NCBI GenBank assembly: GCA_029216955.1
Contig: JANAVB010016199.1
Span: 16,450,134-16,514,133, forward strand
Direction of reading: 5' to 3'
Length of the DNA: 64,000 nucleotides
DNA from: Iris pallida
Taxonomy: Eukaryota; Streptophyta; Magnoliopsida; Asparagales; Iridaceae
In this document: one piece after another, positions 50,791 through 60,163 of the stretch
Numbering within the stretch: position 1 is the stretch's first letter
Layout of the letters: each line of letters starts with the position of its first letter
Program-made: the position numbers and the translations under genes
Notes under the pieces: generated by a model
Databases searched by the model: none
Seen by the model: only the letters and a program-made list of their open reading frames with translations
What the model was told of the DNA's origin: nothing

Positions 50791-52447
50791 CATTTTTAGT
50801 GGTAGCCCATGCAGGTCGAGTTTGTGTAGTGGTATTCGAACTAGAATATCACTACAGCCTGCAGTAGGAATAGGATATAATTTTGAAGGTACTCAATCAC
50901 ACTAGGAAAAACTTTTAATCAGATTCCTTTTATCTAAATTTTGTTGCTTATTGTTTTCCCTTGGATATAAACAGTCCTCCTTTGATTTTTTTGCTTCATT
51001 CTCAGTAATTGCTCCTTGTTTTGATCTGTCTTCATGATGGTTATGGAGACACGATCTTATCGCTTCGGTTCGGGGGATACTATAGAGAGGCTGGCCACCT
51101 CTCGTCATGTTCATCAGGGCCTCGAGACTGCAGCTCATGTTGTGCCGACTCAGGTTGGCATTTCTGCTATATTGGAGGTACACCTCCGCCTGTACAGAGA
51201 TCTTTTTTGTCATCCCTGATTTCTCTCAGCAGCAGAGGTACATGCAGTAACAGCAACAGGCCAGAGAAAACCAGCAAGGACGAGCTTTCGCCAGGACAGT
51301 CGAGGATGCACAGGCCATTGGAGATCTTGCTGCAGGATTTCGATCTTTTCGATTCCATTTCCACAATTGCCTCTTATAACTATCTTGAGATTCGATTCCA
51401 TCTGTTCCTTGTTGACTGATCAATTTGTTCTGTTATTCTTGTGTTATGTTTGTTTTTCTTTTGAGAAAATCATATGGGCTAGGTCACCACAATCATGGGA
51501 TCTAGAATCTTCGATAGTCGTGTTAGCTGACATAGTGAGGACATATAGTCAGATTTTGGACGTATTTCTCGGGTGTGAGAATTTAAGGTTTTCGCCGTCG
51601 CATGTGGCAATTCGAAAATTTTGAATACCATGAACCTAGAGGTATGTACCTTGGTCAAGGACTCTGTGATTATCGTAGTCTTGCTCACTAACATGACGAA
51701 GACTCCAAACAACATGATTTTGGACAGACGCATATGATTATCATACCCTTCTGTTGTTAAAAAATTGTATTCCATCATCAATAACTTAAGAGTAGGGATA
51801 TTTAGTTTTGTAGAGCTTATTCATATGTAGTTCTTTCATAGTGTAATGATATGATGACTTGTAGAGTGTCTGTATCCTAGAGGTGATAGTTAGCATTGGT
51901 GTTAGATAGTAACCCATTGCAGATAATTCTCCTGTTATCTATAATACCAACCAGCTTACATATAGGATGTTAGTATGCCATACAACCTTGATGATTTATT
52001 ATTGTTTTCCTTTACCTTTCCAGTGAGGCACCCATGACCAGAGCCTGCCCTTGAGTATAGTTGTAGTTTCACCTAAGACTGAGAGTTCTATATATATAGA
52101 TAGATTGCAAATAATATACTTAGGATATATGTAATGGGTTATTGTTTCTGAGCTTATGTATATGTGGTATTTGGGATTTGTGTGCTTAGATTTTGGGTAT
52201 CTAGTTATGGATGACTTGATAGGATTTGGGAAGTTAAGAGTTAGTCTATTATAGAGTATTCTTTTGCTAATTTCTAGTTGCCAATACTTAGATAGCTAGC
52301 ATAGGTAAAATCCTAAGAAGTTGACCAATTGTTGACCCAGTGCTTGGATGTGGACAAATTTACTAGTTGATGACTAGTGGTTGATCCTTGACTATGTTGA
52401 CCTAGAAGGAGTACTACCATCTTAAATTTCGAGAACGAAATTTTTCT
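50791..52447 (+). mobile_element. internal segment 2 of the array, 1.67 kb
   Basis: Near-identical to internal segment 1, with the same post-LTR block, gag remnant and closing TTTCGAGAACGAAATTTTTC. Confidence 0.8.
51034..51345 (+). pseudogene. gag remnant, copy 2
   Basis: Same arrangement as 42756-43066 with further damage: the glutamine run has an extra stop (CAG to TAG in the ATGCAGTAACAGCAACAG region at about 51241). No product is expected. Confidence 0.5.
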
Positions 52448-52461
52448 AAGGTGGGTAGACT
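52448..52461 (+). other. polypurine tract before LTR3
   Basis: AAGGTGGGTAGACT immediately precedes LTR3. Confidence 0.75.
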
Positions 52462-53519
52462 TGTAACACCCAGTTTTCTAAATGAGGGTAATTTTGAAAT
52501 TTTAATCTTTTATTAATGATATTTAAATCATGATATGATTTTTGGTGATTTTTAATCATTTTTAAAAAAACTATTTAAAATTATGACTTGTGATTGGTGT
52601 CTTGCTAGTGTAACCCTAGAGCCTAGCCATGTGATTAGGGTATTTCATTTATCATTTCTAGCTTGAGAGTATTTTAGTCATTTTTGAAATTTTGGGATTT
52701 ATTTGGAATTATTTTGTATTAATTAGAATTATTGGAATTTAGGTGATTTTTAGTATAATTTAATTTAGTGCTATTCTTGACTTTGACTCAGGGTGACTTA
52801 GGAGACTATCCTAGAAGCTAACCCTAGTCATGAGTACTTGGTTAGAGTATGAAATTCTAGTTTGACCTAAGTTAGTCATGTAGGAATCAAGACTTGAATA
52901 GAAGGCTTAGTGATTGGTTAATAGGCTTGATACTTAGAAATTGGTTCAATGACTAGTGCAAATAGGTCCATAGCCTATTAGACTCAACCCAAACCCTAAC
53001 TATCACTTTATGACCAGCCACCTACGGCTATTCCCCTATAAATAATCTCTTCATTATTGTTCTTGCCTCTTTATTGAGATTTCAACATTTTGGAGAAGGA
53101 GGTAATGTCATTTCTTCCCCAATCCCTAGATTCTTCATTTTAATTCTTTTCCACTCTAGTTTTTTGCATTAGTTCCTAATCCAGCTCTATTTCATGTCCA
53201 TGGAGAGAAATCTCAGGTTTGGACCAATTTGGAGCACTTGGCCATCAAGAAGAAACCCCATTTTTGAAGCTTTTCATGCAAATTGCACATATAGGTAAAT
53301 CCCTATTCCCTCCACCAAATTTCGTTTTCTTTGCATGGATAGGAAGCCCTAGGTGTTCCCTAGCCGTAGGTATTAGATTTGTGTCTATTCTTGTCCGTAT
53401 CGGACACGTATCATGATGTGTGTGTAGGTGTTTGTTAAAATGTCACAAAGAACTTGTTATTCATATTTTTGAAAACTATTTAAAACAAAATTGTAGAACT
53501 AGTTAAAATGTCACAAAAT
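52462..53519 (+). mobile_element. LTR3 of tandem array, interrupted
   Basis: It begins TGTAACACCCAGTTTTC with a TATA box at 53037. It follows LTR1 until about 53497, where a short local duplication (GTTAAAATGTCACAAA and AATTGTAGA recur) precedes the Tat element. The rest of LTR3 would lie beyond the window. Confidence 0.8.
53037..53044 (+). promoter_or_regulatory. TATA box of LTR3
   Basis: TATAAATA at the conserved LTR position. Confidence 0.6.
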
Positions 53520-53574
53520 TGTAGAGTGGAACCTTATAGCTGTAGAAGCATGGAAAATATTAGAACAATGATCC

Positions 53575-54051
53575 ATGCGGCTCTGAGTAAGAAGCTTATG
53601 CGGCCCACACAGGAGCGGCCCTATGCGGTTCAAAGAAGACTCTCAATCGCATGCGGCTCGGGAGCGTATGCGGTTCAGCAAGGCATATGCGGCTCGATGG
53701 ACGCCATGTGTGATCCTTCCCTACAGCTGGTCGTTTGAGGAGTGGCCTCATTTATTGCTCCAGCACGATTCACTGTGGCGGCCCTGACATAAAGTTTCAT
53801 AATGGCCTTGCCATAATGACTGACTCCTCGGGAAAAGAAGAAAATCTCTGACCAAATCCGTCAGAAGTCCCAGATTGCCACGTGGCAATCAGTCATATGC
53901 GGCTCCCTGAGAACCCGTTCCATGCAGTTCGATACAACGCTAGCTCATGTGGCTCCCTGGGAACACATTTCCTGCGGCCCAATACAACGCCAGCTCATGC
54001 GGCTCACAAAGATTACGCATATGCGGCTCGATGAAGCATCGTCCTATGCGG
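53575..54051 (+). repeat. dispersed YATGCGGYTC motif cluster in U3
   Basis: Exact ATGCGG starts at 53575, 53598, 53623, 53651, 53668, 53687, 53897, 53997, 54021 and 54046, mostly within the longer word YATGCGGYTC. Degenerate forms (CATGCAGTTC, CATGTGGCTC, TATACGGCTC) fill gaps. Spacing is irregular, so this is not a simple tandem repeat. Confidence 0.85.
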
Positions 54052-54436
54052 CTTATAAAGAGTATCTCTCTGCGGTTCGTGGATCGTCAATCCTATACGG
54101 CTCTGACAGGACTCACAATTAAGACACGTGGCATGGGATCAATAAGAGATTTAACCGAATCTCAACAAATATATTTGACATCATCGTCATAATTACTGAG
54201 ATCAGGGCATATCATTTATCATCAAGCTAATGGGACACGTGGCGAGCAATCAGACATTGGCATAATCAATCACGAGGATTTAAAGCAGCTAGCATTAATT
54301 GCTCATGAGATACGATGCTATCCGCGTTAATGGCCGAGATTCACTATAATCAGGATCAAGGGTTCAGATAGAATGAAGGAGCGCCGACATTCCAAATAGA
54401 TAATCATTAGCAAACCCTAATGATCACCCCCACTCT

Positions 54437-54444
54437 TATAAATA
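54437..54444 (+). promoter_or_regulatory. TATA box of Tat LTR
   Basis: CTCTTATAAATAGCC, a canonical plant TATA box, followed by a GA-rich leader starting near 54470. It marks the probable U3/R region. Confidence 0.7.
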
Positions 54445-54848
54445 GCCAGCATCATTCCCTTGAAAAAAAAGAGAGGAGAGGTCGGCAACAAAAGAATAAA
54501 AAAATAAGAAGAGAGAGATCTACACAGAGAGAGCTCTCCCTTTCTTCTTGATAATCACAGAGAGAGAGAAGCCAGGAGAGCAATCCGAGGAGAGCAAGAA
54601 GAGCATTTCTTCATCAACGTCGAGCAGATCTTCTCCGAGCCAAGGCTGCATACTGATCGTCCAAGTTGTAAGGCAGAGCGGCCGTCGCTTTCCCGAGCCT
54701 CTATCGTCACCCCCCAGAATCAAAAATAAACAATCGTACTTAGTCTGCTGTACCTAGGTTTTCGTCCCTAGGCTTTCTTTGTACGAGCGAGTTTGTATTG
54801 TGAGTCTAAGTTCAGTCATCCGATAATTGTTCTGTTCTTTTACAATCA

Positions 54849-55154
54849 ATGGCAAACACGATGGCGACTCTGCTGGGGACTAACTTCTCCACGGCTGAGG
54901 AGTTGGTGACGCAATCAGATGCAGCCAAACTTGGCTCCACACAAAAGAAGATGGTCGTCCGCTTCAACCAACAGGCGTTCGAAGAGATGCTCTCTGAAGG
55001 CAGCGCTGGCCCGGCCAGAAGCGCACCTTCACCACGAAGGCTCGTAAAGAATGGAGACCGAAGTCATTTGCTCCTCCTCAAGCCCTCGATGGGATGCCCT
55101 CTGCTGCTCAAGACGGCGAGAAGGATTCTTCTGCGGTCCCACTTCAGATCGTAG
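54849..55154 (+). CDS. short leader frame at the start of Tat gag
   Basis: A frame begins MANTMATLLGTNFST; the codons for MATLLGT are the primer-binding site itself. It continues TQKKMVVRFNQQAFEEMLSEG, which looks like real coding sequence, up to about residue 55. The long gag-protease frame, open from 54998, is offset from this one. Its first residues (KARKEWRPKSFAPPQ) look like the natural continuation. A small indel near 55010-55040, or programmed frameshifting, could explain this. The C-terminal part of this frame beyond the crossover is probably not used. Confidence 0.5.
   Translation: MANTMATLLGTNFSTAEELVTQSDAAKLGSTQKKMVVRFNQQAFEEMLSEGSAGPARSAPSPRRLVKNGDRSHLLLLKPSMGCPLLLKTARRILLRSHFRS
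54862..54880 (+). other. primer-binding site, tRNA-Arg type
   Basis: TGGCGACTCTGCTGGGGAC matches, with one difference in the middle (CTC-T versus CTC-C), the complement of the 3' end of plant tRNA-Arg, the primer known for Ogre/Tat-type elements. It lies just inside the 5' LTR boundary. Confidence 0.85.
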
Positions 55155-58100
55155 ACAACTCTGCTGTCCCCAAGTCCTGCAGAAGAAAACATTATGATGC
55201 TGGACTTGCAGAGACAAAGAGGGACTCTACGCGGACTGAACCGCAGGAGAGTATTAGCCGCAAGGAGAAAGCCCATGCCGCTACATCCGCCAACCGCATG
55301 AAGAAAACTCATGCGGCTACTTCTGTCAGCCGCATAACTTATGCGACTACAGTTCCCGACAGCATGGATGAGACTCATGCGGCCAGTAAAGTCAATCGCT
55401 TGCAGAAAACCCATGCGGCCACAGATGCCAACCGCATGCGGCTAGCCTGCACGGTCGTGACCCCTAGCCGCATAAGAACTCGTCCGACGACAGGAGACAA
55501 CCGCATGCAGACAGCCTGCACGGTTTCCGCTCCCAGTCGCATAGCATCTACTCCATGCTCCTCTCGATCAGTTTTCGACCGTCTCTCGTACGGTCCGAAC
55601 CCTGATGACTCTCTGGATGATAAGCCAGACTATGTGATTTTCAACTTGGACTCTTCCTATTATGCACCCATAAGTGCTAGAAAGAAGAAGTCTAGGGCAG
55701 CGCGGGCTCATCAAGCCCAGACAGCTGCCCCAACCTCTGACTATCAGGGCGTCCCGCTGATTATCACACGGGCCTCTGATGGAAAGTTGTACAGAACCGC
55801 TCAAGTCCAATCCCCGACGGCGAACGGACAGAGTGGTCCCTCTGACCTGCGTGAGGCGATCCTCCACAAGCGCAAGGAAAGAGAAGGGGCCTCGGCGTGC
55901 AAAGAATCCTCACATGGACGTCACTGCACCCAGATCATCGTCAACTGCTGCTGCAACAACGCGGCAGTGACGGAAGATCGTCCGTCCGTCTTCCACAGAC
56001 TACAGCACCCGAACTCAGAAGATGAGGCACCTCCTGTTGTCTCCTGCAATTCCGCTCAGAAGGTCCCCGCCGAGAGGAGAGGGAAGAAGACAAGCATCTC
56101 CAGTCCAAAGATATCAGCCACTACAGCTAAGAAGTTGTCGGCTAAACGGTTACCCTCCACCGGAGTATACCAACACACCCGTTCGAAAACAAAATCTGCT
56201 GCAACAGGAGGCTCATCGTCCCCGACCCTGGGGGTCGTAGGAGCTGGGGGTAGTACTCCTCCGAACGTCCACAATAATCCAATGTTTCAAGGAGACGAAC
56301 CCCGAGAAACAACCCTCCCATCGGGTATAACAGATGCTGATGTCCCCGAGGACATCCATGATTCTCTAGACGAAGCAAGCTCCGAAGCTGGGGGTAGTGT
56401 TCCTTCCGAGTCCGAACCTGAAGAGAACATCCCCACATATCCAGATGATTTCTCGACGCATGGGTACGACTCGGAGGGTACATCCTCCACCACTCCCTCC
56501 GTCACTCCTCATGTGAAGACGGTATTCATGACAGACAACAATCAAGGCGGTTCCAGCGATCGCCAGCGCATCAACACTTTGGAGGCCATATTGCATGCCT
56601 TAGTCAAGTCTGTAGACGAGATCAAAGCGGCACTTCCTACTCTGCAGGGAGTGACACCTGGCCAGACAAGCACGGGTCCCGCAATCAACGTAGATTCAAA
56701 TTCAGCGGTGCCAAACCAGGGCAATAATCCTTCCGAGATAACGGCCCCTACCGCGACAGATGAGGCCCGAGAAGTAAGAAGAGAGGTTCAGGAGCTCCGA
56801 ACAATGTTCCACGCCCGAGAAAACTCTCAAGACCTCAGAATACGGCAACCATATCCTGCTGAATTGAGGGATGTTCCCTTTCCGCCAAGATATAAGCCGT
56901 TCAATATCAACCCATATGATGGCAAGACCTCAGCAAGTCGATACATCACTTACTTTGAGGTCACTACCGACCATCTGCCCCATGATGACGCTATCCTCAC
57001 GCGGTTATTCATTGGGGCATTGGAAGGAGTCGCCTTCGATTGGTACCGCAACCTGCCAGACAATTGCATCCACTCCTTCGCTGGCTTCAAACGCTTGTTC
57101 TTGGAGAGGTTCTATGAGGTAGGGCAGGACGTTACGATGTCTACCCTCATGGACGTCGTTCAAGGAGAGAAAGAACTGACGAGAAATTACATTGAGCGGT
57201 TTCGTCAAACCGCAATGAAGTTACCATCTGGCAACCCGGACTCTTCTTTGATTGAAATTTGCCAAAAGAGACTACTTCCAACAATTAGTCTCTGGATGGG
57301 CGAAAGTCAGTTCAAGGACTGGAAGGCTTTTATCATCAGTGCTACAAGTGCTGAAGAACGACTGAAGAAGGCTCGCCAACTGGGGTTGCATATCTCGGAG
57401 GGAGAGAACAAGAGCAAGCGTCCCAACACCAGCAACGACAATGGGGGTAGCCCCTCCAACAACCGGGACAACAAAGGCAAGCAGGCTATGGTGACCGATA
57501 CAGCCCAGAAGCCCGAGCCACAGCCAGCAGACAAACAATGGCCTCAAAACACTTATTCCTTTGAAGACGGTCACGTCAAGCCTATCTTGGACATGCTTAT
57601 ACAAGGAGATAGGATTCAGCTTCCTCCACCAAGACGGAAGCCTCGGCCGGCTGATCTGGAGAACCCAAAGTTCTGCCATTACCATCGCTACGTCCACCAT
57701 GCTACACACGACTGCTACCAACTGAAACGGTATATCCAAAACCTCATCGATTCAAACGCCCTGGCCATCGATTTCGAAGAGGTAACCGTGGCAGCCAACA
57801 TGGTGTCCGTACAATTCGGCAGCTTCCCTCCAACAGAGACTCAGGACGGGGTTATACCCATCCCTCTGGCAACAATGGAGATTGCTAATCTGCCGCCTGC
57901 TCGCGATCAAGCCGCTGGTCTAGTACCCCTCACCACATCACAAGGGGAAATCATGTGGGTCCATCCGGACCTAGTCCACGAGGTAACTCAGCCCTCTCCA
58001 CCTTCTAAAAGGAAAAGTGAAAAAGTCAGATCATGCCGCACTGCCTCGGCGGAAGAAGAGGAAGTCTCGGCCGTCAATACTCGATCTGGAACACAAGCCC

Positions 58101-60157
58101 AACCGGTGACCGAAAACACGACTGATGATCATCCGCCCACTACCAATGATGCTCCGGGACCGGCTCAGCCTTCGACGACCGACAAGCCTAGGCCGAAGGA
58201 GACTCGCTTCGACAAGTCCCTCCGGAAGGAGATACCTCAGGGGCTGGAGAGGCCCTACAACTTCGACATCTTAGCGCAATTAGCTAATACCCCGGCCAAA
58301 TTGTCTTTATATGAACTCCTCAGGCTCTCAAAGGATGTCTGCATGGCTTTAAGTGAGGCGCTCCAAAATGCCGACGCATACTCGGCTCAGGTCAACCTCA
58401 TGGGAGATAGCCAACCTGCAGAGCTCCAAGATAGTGCGTGTACGGAAGCAATGCCCAATATCGTCTTCTCTCCGCAAGATATGCTCATCAAAACTAACCT
58501 GCATGATCGCCCGCTATACTACACTGGATACATCGGCGACGTAAAGGTGGACCGAATGCACATTGATCCTGGGTCCTCTATAAGCATCATTCCGAAGGGT
58601 TTGCTACATCATCTTCGCATTCCGATGCATCGCCTGACACCTACAAGCACCGCCATTAGCGGTTTCAATTCGGACAGGAGCTACCTAATAGGGAAGATCC
58701 GTTTGAAGTGTCAGATCGGCGATCTCCAATCAGAAGTCACTTGTTATGTCATAGATGCCGACACATCTTACAATATCCTTCTGGGGCGGCCTTGGATACA
58801 CGATTACATGATCGTGCCTTCCACGCTACACCAGTGCTTCAAATATGTCGATAAGCACGACTTCGTGAGGACAGAGTTTGCCGATATCGATCCCTTCAAG
58901 GGGGTCGAATCTTATTACTCAGACTCCTGTCTGTACGAAAAATCGAAGAAGCATCTGGTCGAAGAAGATGTGCAAGCTCACAACAAGACGGCTACAGGAT
59001 CAGAAGAACCTCTAACGATCCACCTTCAGGCTCGCAAACCGGGCAATTCCGTACCCCTTACGGCCACTCTGCGTAAGGACGTAATCAGTCTCTCCGCACA
59101 AGAAGAACAGATGAGAATCCGGCAGCCAAGGTCCGGCCAGGTGCCGAGACCCACAACGGGGCCACTTACCATCAGACTGCCAAGAGTCGCTCAACCCCAA
59201 ACGGAGAAACTCAATCCCTCCGATAGGCCACTGACAATACGCCTTCCCAAGAAAGGTCATCATCCCGATACAAGGTCTGAAACTTCTAGCGAACCAGCCA
59301 CTCCTCGCTCCACATCGATTGCCAGACTGGGGGTTGCTAGTCCACCGACAACCCCACGCTCTGCTCCGTCAGTTGAACCTCTGAAGATCAAGCTGACCAG
59401 GACGTCCTCTCAATCTTCATTCACACAGGGGGTAGCCGAAGAGGAACCAGAGCTAGCCAAGTATGTGGCTGCCCACACTGATGTTCCCTCCGCAGATGAT
59501 GTAATCCCTCTAGAAAAGATACCTTACTTCATCAATAAAGGGTTATCTTTGAACTACACCGAGCTCAATAAGCTATGTACAATGTATGCTATGGAACACG
59601 GTATAGGCACTCACCTACATACACAGGTGACAAACGTGTACACCGCCATCCGACTTACTCCAGTAGAAGACACTTACCGAATAGTCGAGGGAGGAGACCA
59701 CCCGATCATCTTCGGCCGGACGAACAACCCACATCCCCTCGCTATGGAAGAAGTCGACTTCGGGTCAGATGCTGGAAGACTGCCTCTGTATCTCTATAGC
59801 CCTCAATCCAAATATCTCATGCAGAAACAGGGGTATGATCTAGAGACAACACCAGGACTGAACTACGGAACTGGACGACGATTACCGTTGAAGTCGCCAG
59901 CCCCGGCAGGCAAACCACGAAACTACTATAACAAAACCCGATACGGTTTAGGGTATGTAACGCCTACAACGACCCCTGAAAGCTCAGATGAAGAATGCGA
60001 CTGGCAGTCACATTCAACCGGATCACCGACTTCCGACTCAGATACCAGCATCGGAGATGTGTTCAGACAAGTCATGTCAGTCAACATGGCGTTCGCTGAC
60101 GCTTACGAGGAAGACGAAGACATCCCCGAAATCCTTGAGCTAGAGCCGTGGGCCTAG
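55094..60157 (+). CDS. Tat-lineage gag-protease polyprotein
   Basis: A 1687-codon frame (first ATG 55094, open since 54998). Residues about 55-155 carry repeats built on THAAT and NRM/SRI. A possible coiled coil (TLEAILHALVKSVDEIKAAL) lies near residue 495. The retrotransposon gag domain covers about 592-775 (PFPPRYKPFNI, GVAFDWYRNLP, RNYIERFRQ). A zinc-knuckle-like FCHYHRYVHHATHDCYQLK is at about 861. An aspartic protease covers about 1145-1250, with DPGSS in place of the usual D-S/T-G-S and a following ILLGRPW. Four PLTIRLP-like motifs lie at about 1307-1430 in the linker. It is longer than typical gag-protease. It ends in TAG at 60155, in the same frame as RT. Confidence 0.9.
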   Translation: MPSAAQDGEKDSSAVPLQIVDNSAVPKSCRRKHYDAGLAETKRDSTRTEPQESISRKEKAHAATSANRMKKTHAATSVSRITYATTVPDSMDETHAASKVNRLQKTHAATDANRMRLACTVVTPSRIRTRPTTGDNRMQTACTVSAPSRIASTPCSSRSVFDRLSYGPNPDDSLDDKPDYVIFNLDSSYYAPISARKKKSRAARAHQAQTAAPTSDYQGVPLIITRASDGKLYRTAQVQSPTANGQSGPSDLREAILHKRKEREGASACKESSHGRHCTQIIVNCCCNNAAVTEDRPSVFHRLQHPNSEDEAPPVVSCNSAQKVPAERRGKKTSISSPKISATTAKKLSAKRLPSTGVYQHTRSKTKSAATGGSSSPTLGVVGAGGSTPPNVHNNPMFQGDEPRETTLPSGITDADVPEDIHDSLDEASSEAGGSVPSESEPEENIPTYPDDFSTHGYDSEGTSSTTPSVTPHVKTVFMTDNNQGGSSDRQRINTLEAILHALVKSVDEIKAALPTLQGVTPGQTSTGPAINVDSNSAVPNQGNNPSEITAPTATDEAREVRREVQELRTMFHARENSQDLRIRQPYPAELRDVPFPPRYKPFNINPYDGKTSASRYITYFEVTTDHLPHDDAILTRLFIGALEGVAFDWYRNLPDNCIHSFAGFKRLFLERFYEVGQDVTMSTLMDVVQGEKELTRNYIERFRQTAMKLPSGNPDSSLIEICQKRLLPTISLWMGESQFKDWKAFIISATSAEERLKKARQLGLHISEGENKSKRPNTSNDNGGSPSNNRDNKGKQAMVTDTAQKPEPQPADKQWPQNTYSFEDGHVKPILDMLIQGDRIQLPPPRRKPRPADLENPKFCHYHRYVHHATHDCYQLKRYIQNLIDSNALAIDFEEVTVAANMVSVQFGSFPPTETQDGVIPIPLATMEIANLPPARDQAAGLVPLTTSQGEIMWVHPDLVHEVTQPSPPSKRKSEKVRSCRTASAEEEEVSAVNTRSGTQAQPVTENTTDDHPPTTNDAPGPAQPSTTDKPRPKETRFDKSLRKEIPQGLERPYNFDILAQLANTPAKLSLYELLRLSKDVCMALSEALQNADAYSAQVNLMGDSQPAELQDSACTEAMPNIVFSPQDMLIKTNLHDRPLYYTGYIGDVKVDRMHIDPGSSISIIPKGLLHHLRIPMHRLTPTSTAISGFNSDRSYLIGKIRLKCQIGDLQSEVTCYVIDADTSYNILLGRPWIHDYMIVPSTLHQCFKYVDKHDFVRTEFADIDPFKGVESYYSDSCLYEKSKKHLVEEDVQAHNKTATGSEEPLTIHLQARKPGNSVPLTATLRKDVISLSAQEEQMRIRQPRSGQVPRPTTGPLTIRLPRVAQPQTEKLNPSDRPLTIRLPKKGHHPDTRSETSSEPATPRSTSIARLGVASPPTTPRSAPSVEPLKIKLTRTSSQSSFTQGVAEEEPELAKYVAAHTDVPSADDVIPLEKIPYFINKGLSLNYTELNKLCTMYAMEHGIGTHLHTQVTNVYTAIRLTPVEDTYRIVEGGDHPIIFGRTNNPHPLAMEEVDFGSDAGRLPLYLYSPQSKYLMQKQGYDLETTPGLNYGTGRRLPLKSPAPAGKPRNYYNKTRYGLGYVTPTTTPESSDEECDWQSHSTGSPTSDSDTSIGDVFRQVMSVNMAFADAYEEDEDIPEILELEPWA

Positions 60158-60163
60158 CAATTA
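60155..60163 (+). promoter_or_regulatory. candidate translational readthrough site between gag-protease and pol
   Basis: The gag-protease frame ends GCC TAG CAA TTA and the same frame continues GAC GTG CAA TGG into RT with no other break. UAG CAA UUA fits the UAG-CAR-YYA context known from tobamovirus readthrough in plants. It may instead be an ordinary CAG-to-TAG mutation, since the pol region downstream has three others. No experimental support is available from the sequence. Confidence 0.5.

Larger units (their letters stand above)
53520..54858 (+). mobile_element. 5' LTR of Tat-lineage Ty3/gypsy retrotransposon
   Basis: The left edge is set by loss of homology to LTR1 and could be any TG between 53509 and 53541. 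The right edge is set by the primer site, with GGCAAACA as the likely end. U3 contains ten exact ATGCGG words, all in plus orientation, plus about five degenerate ones (53575-54101), three ACGTGGC words and a TATA box at 54437. The partner LTR is beyond the window, so the length of about 1.3 kb is an estimate. Confidence 0.75.
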
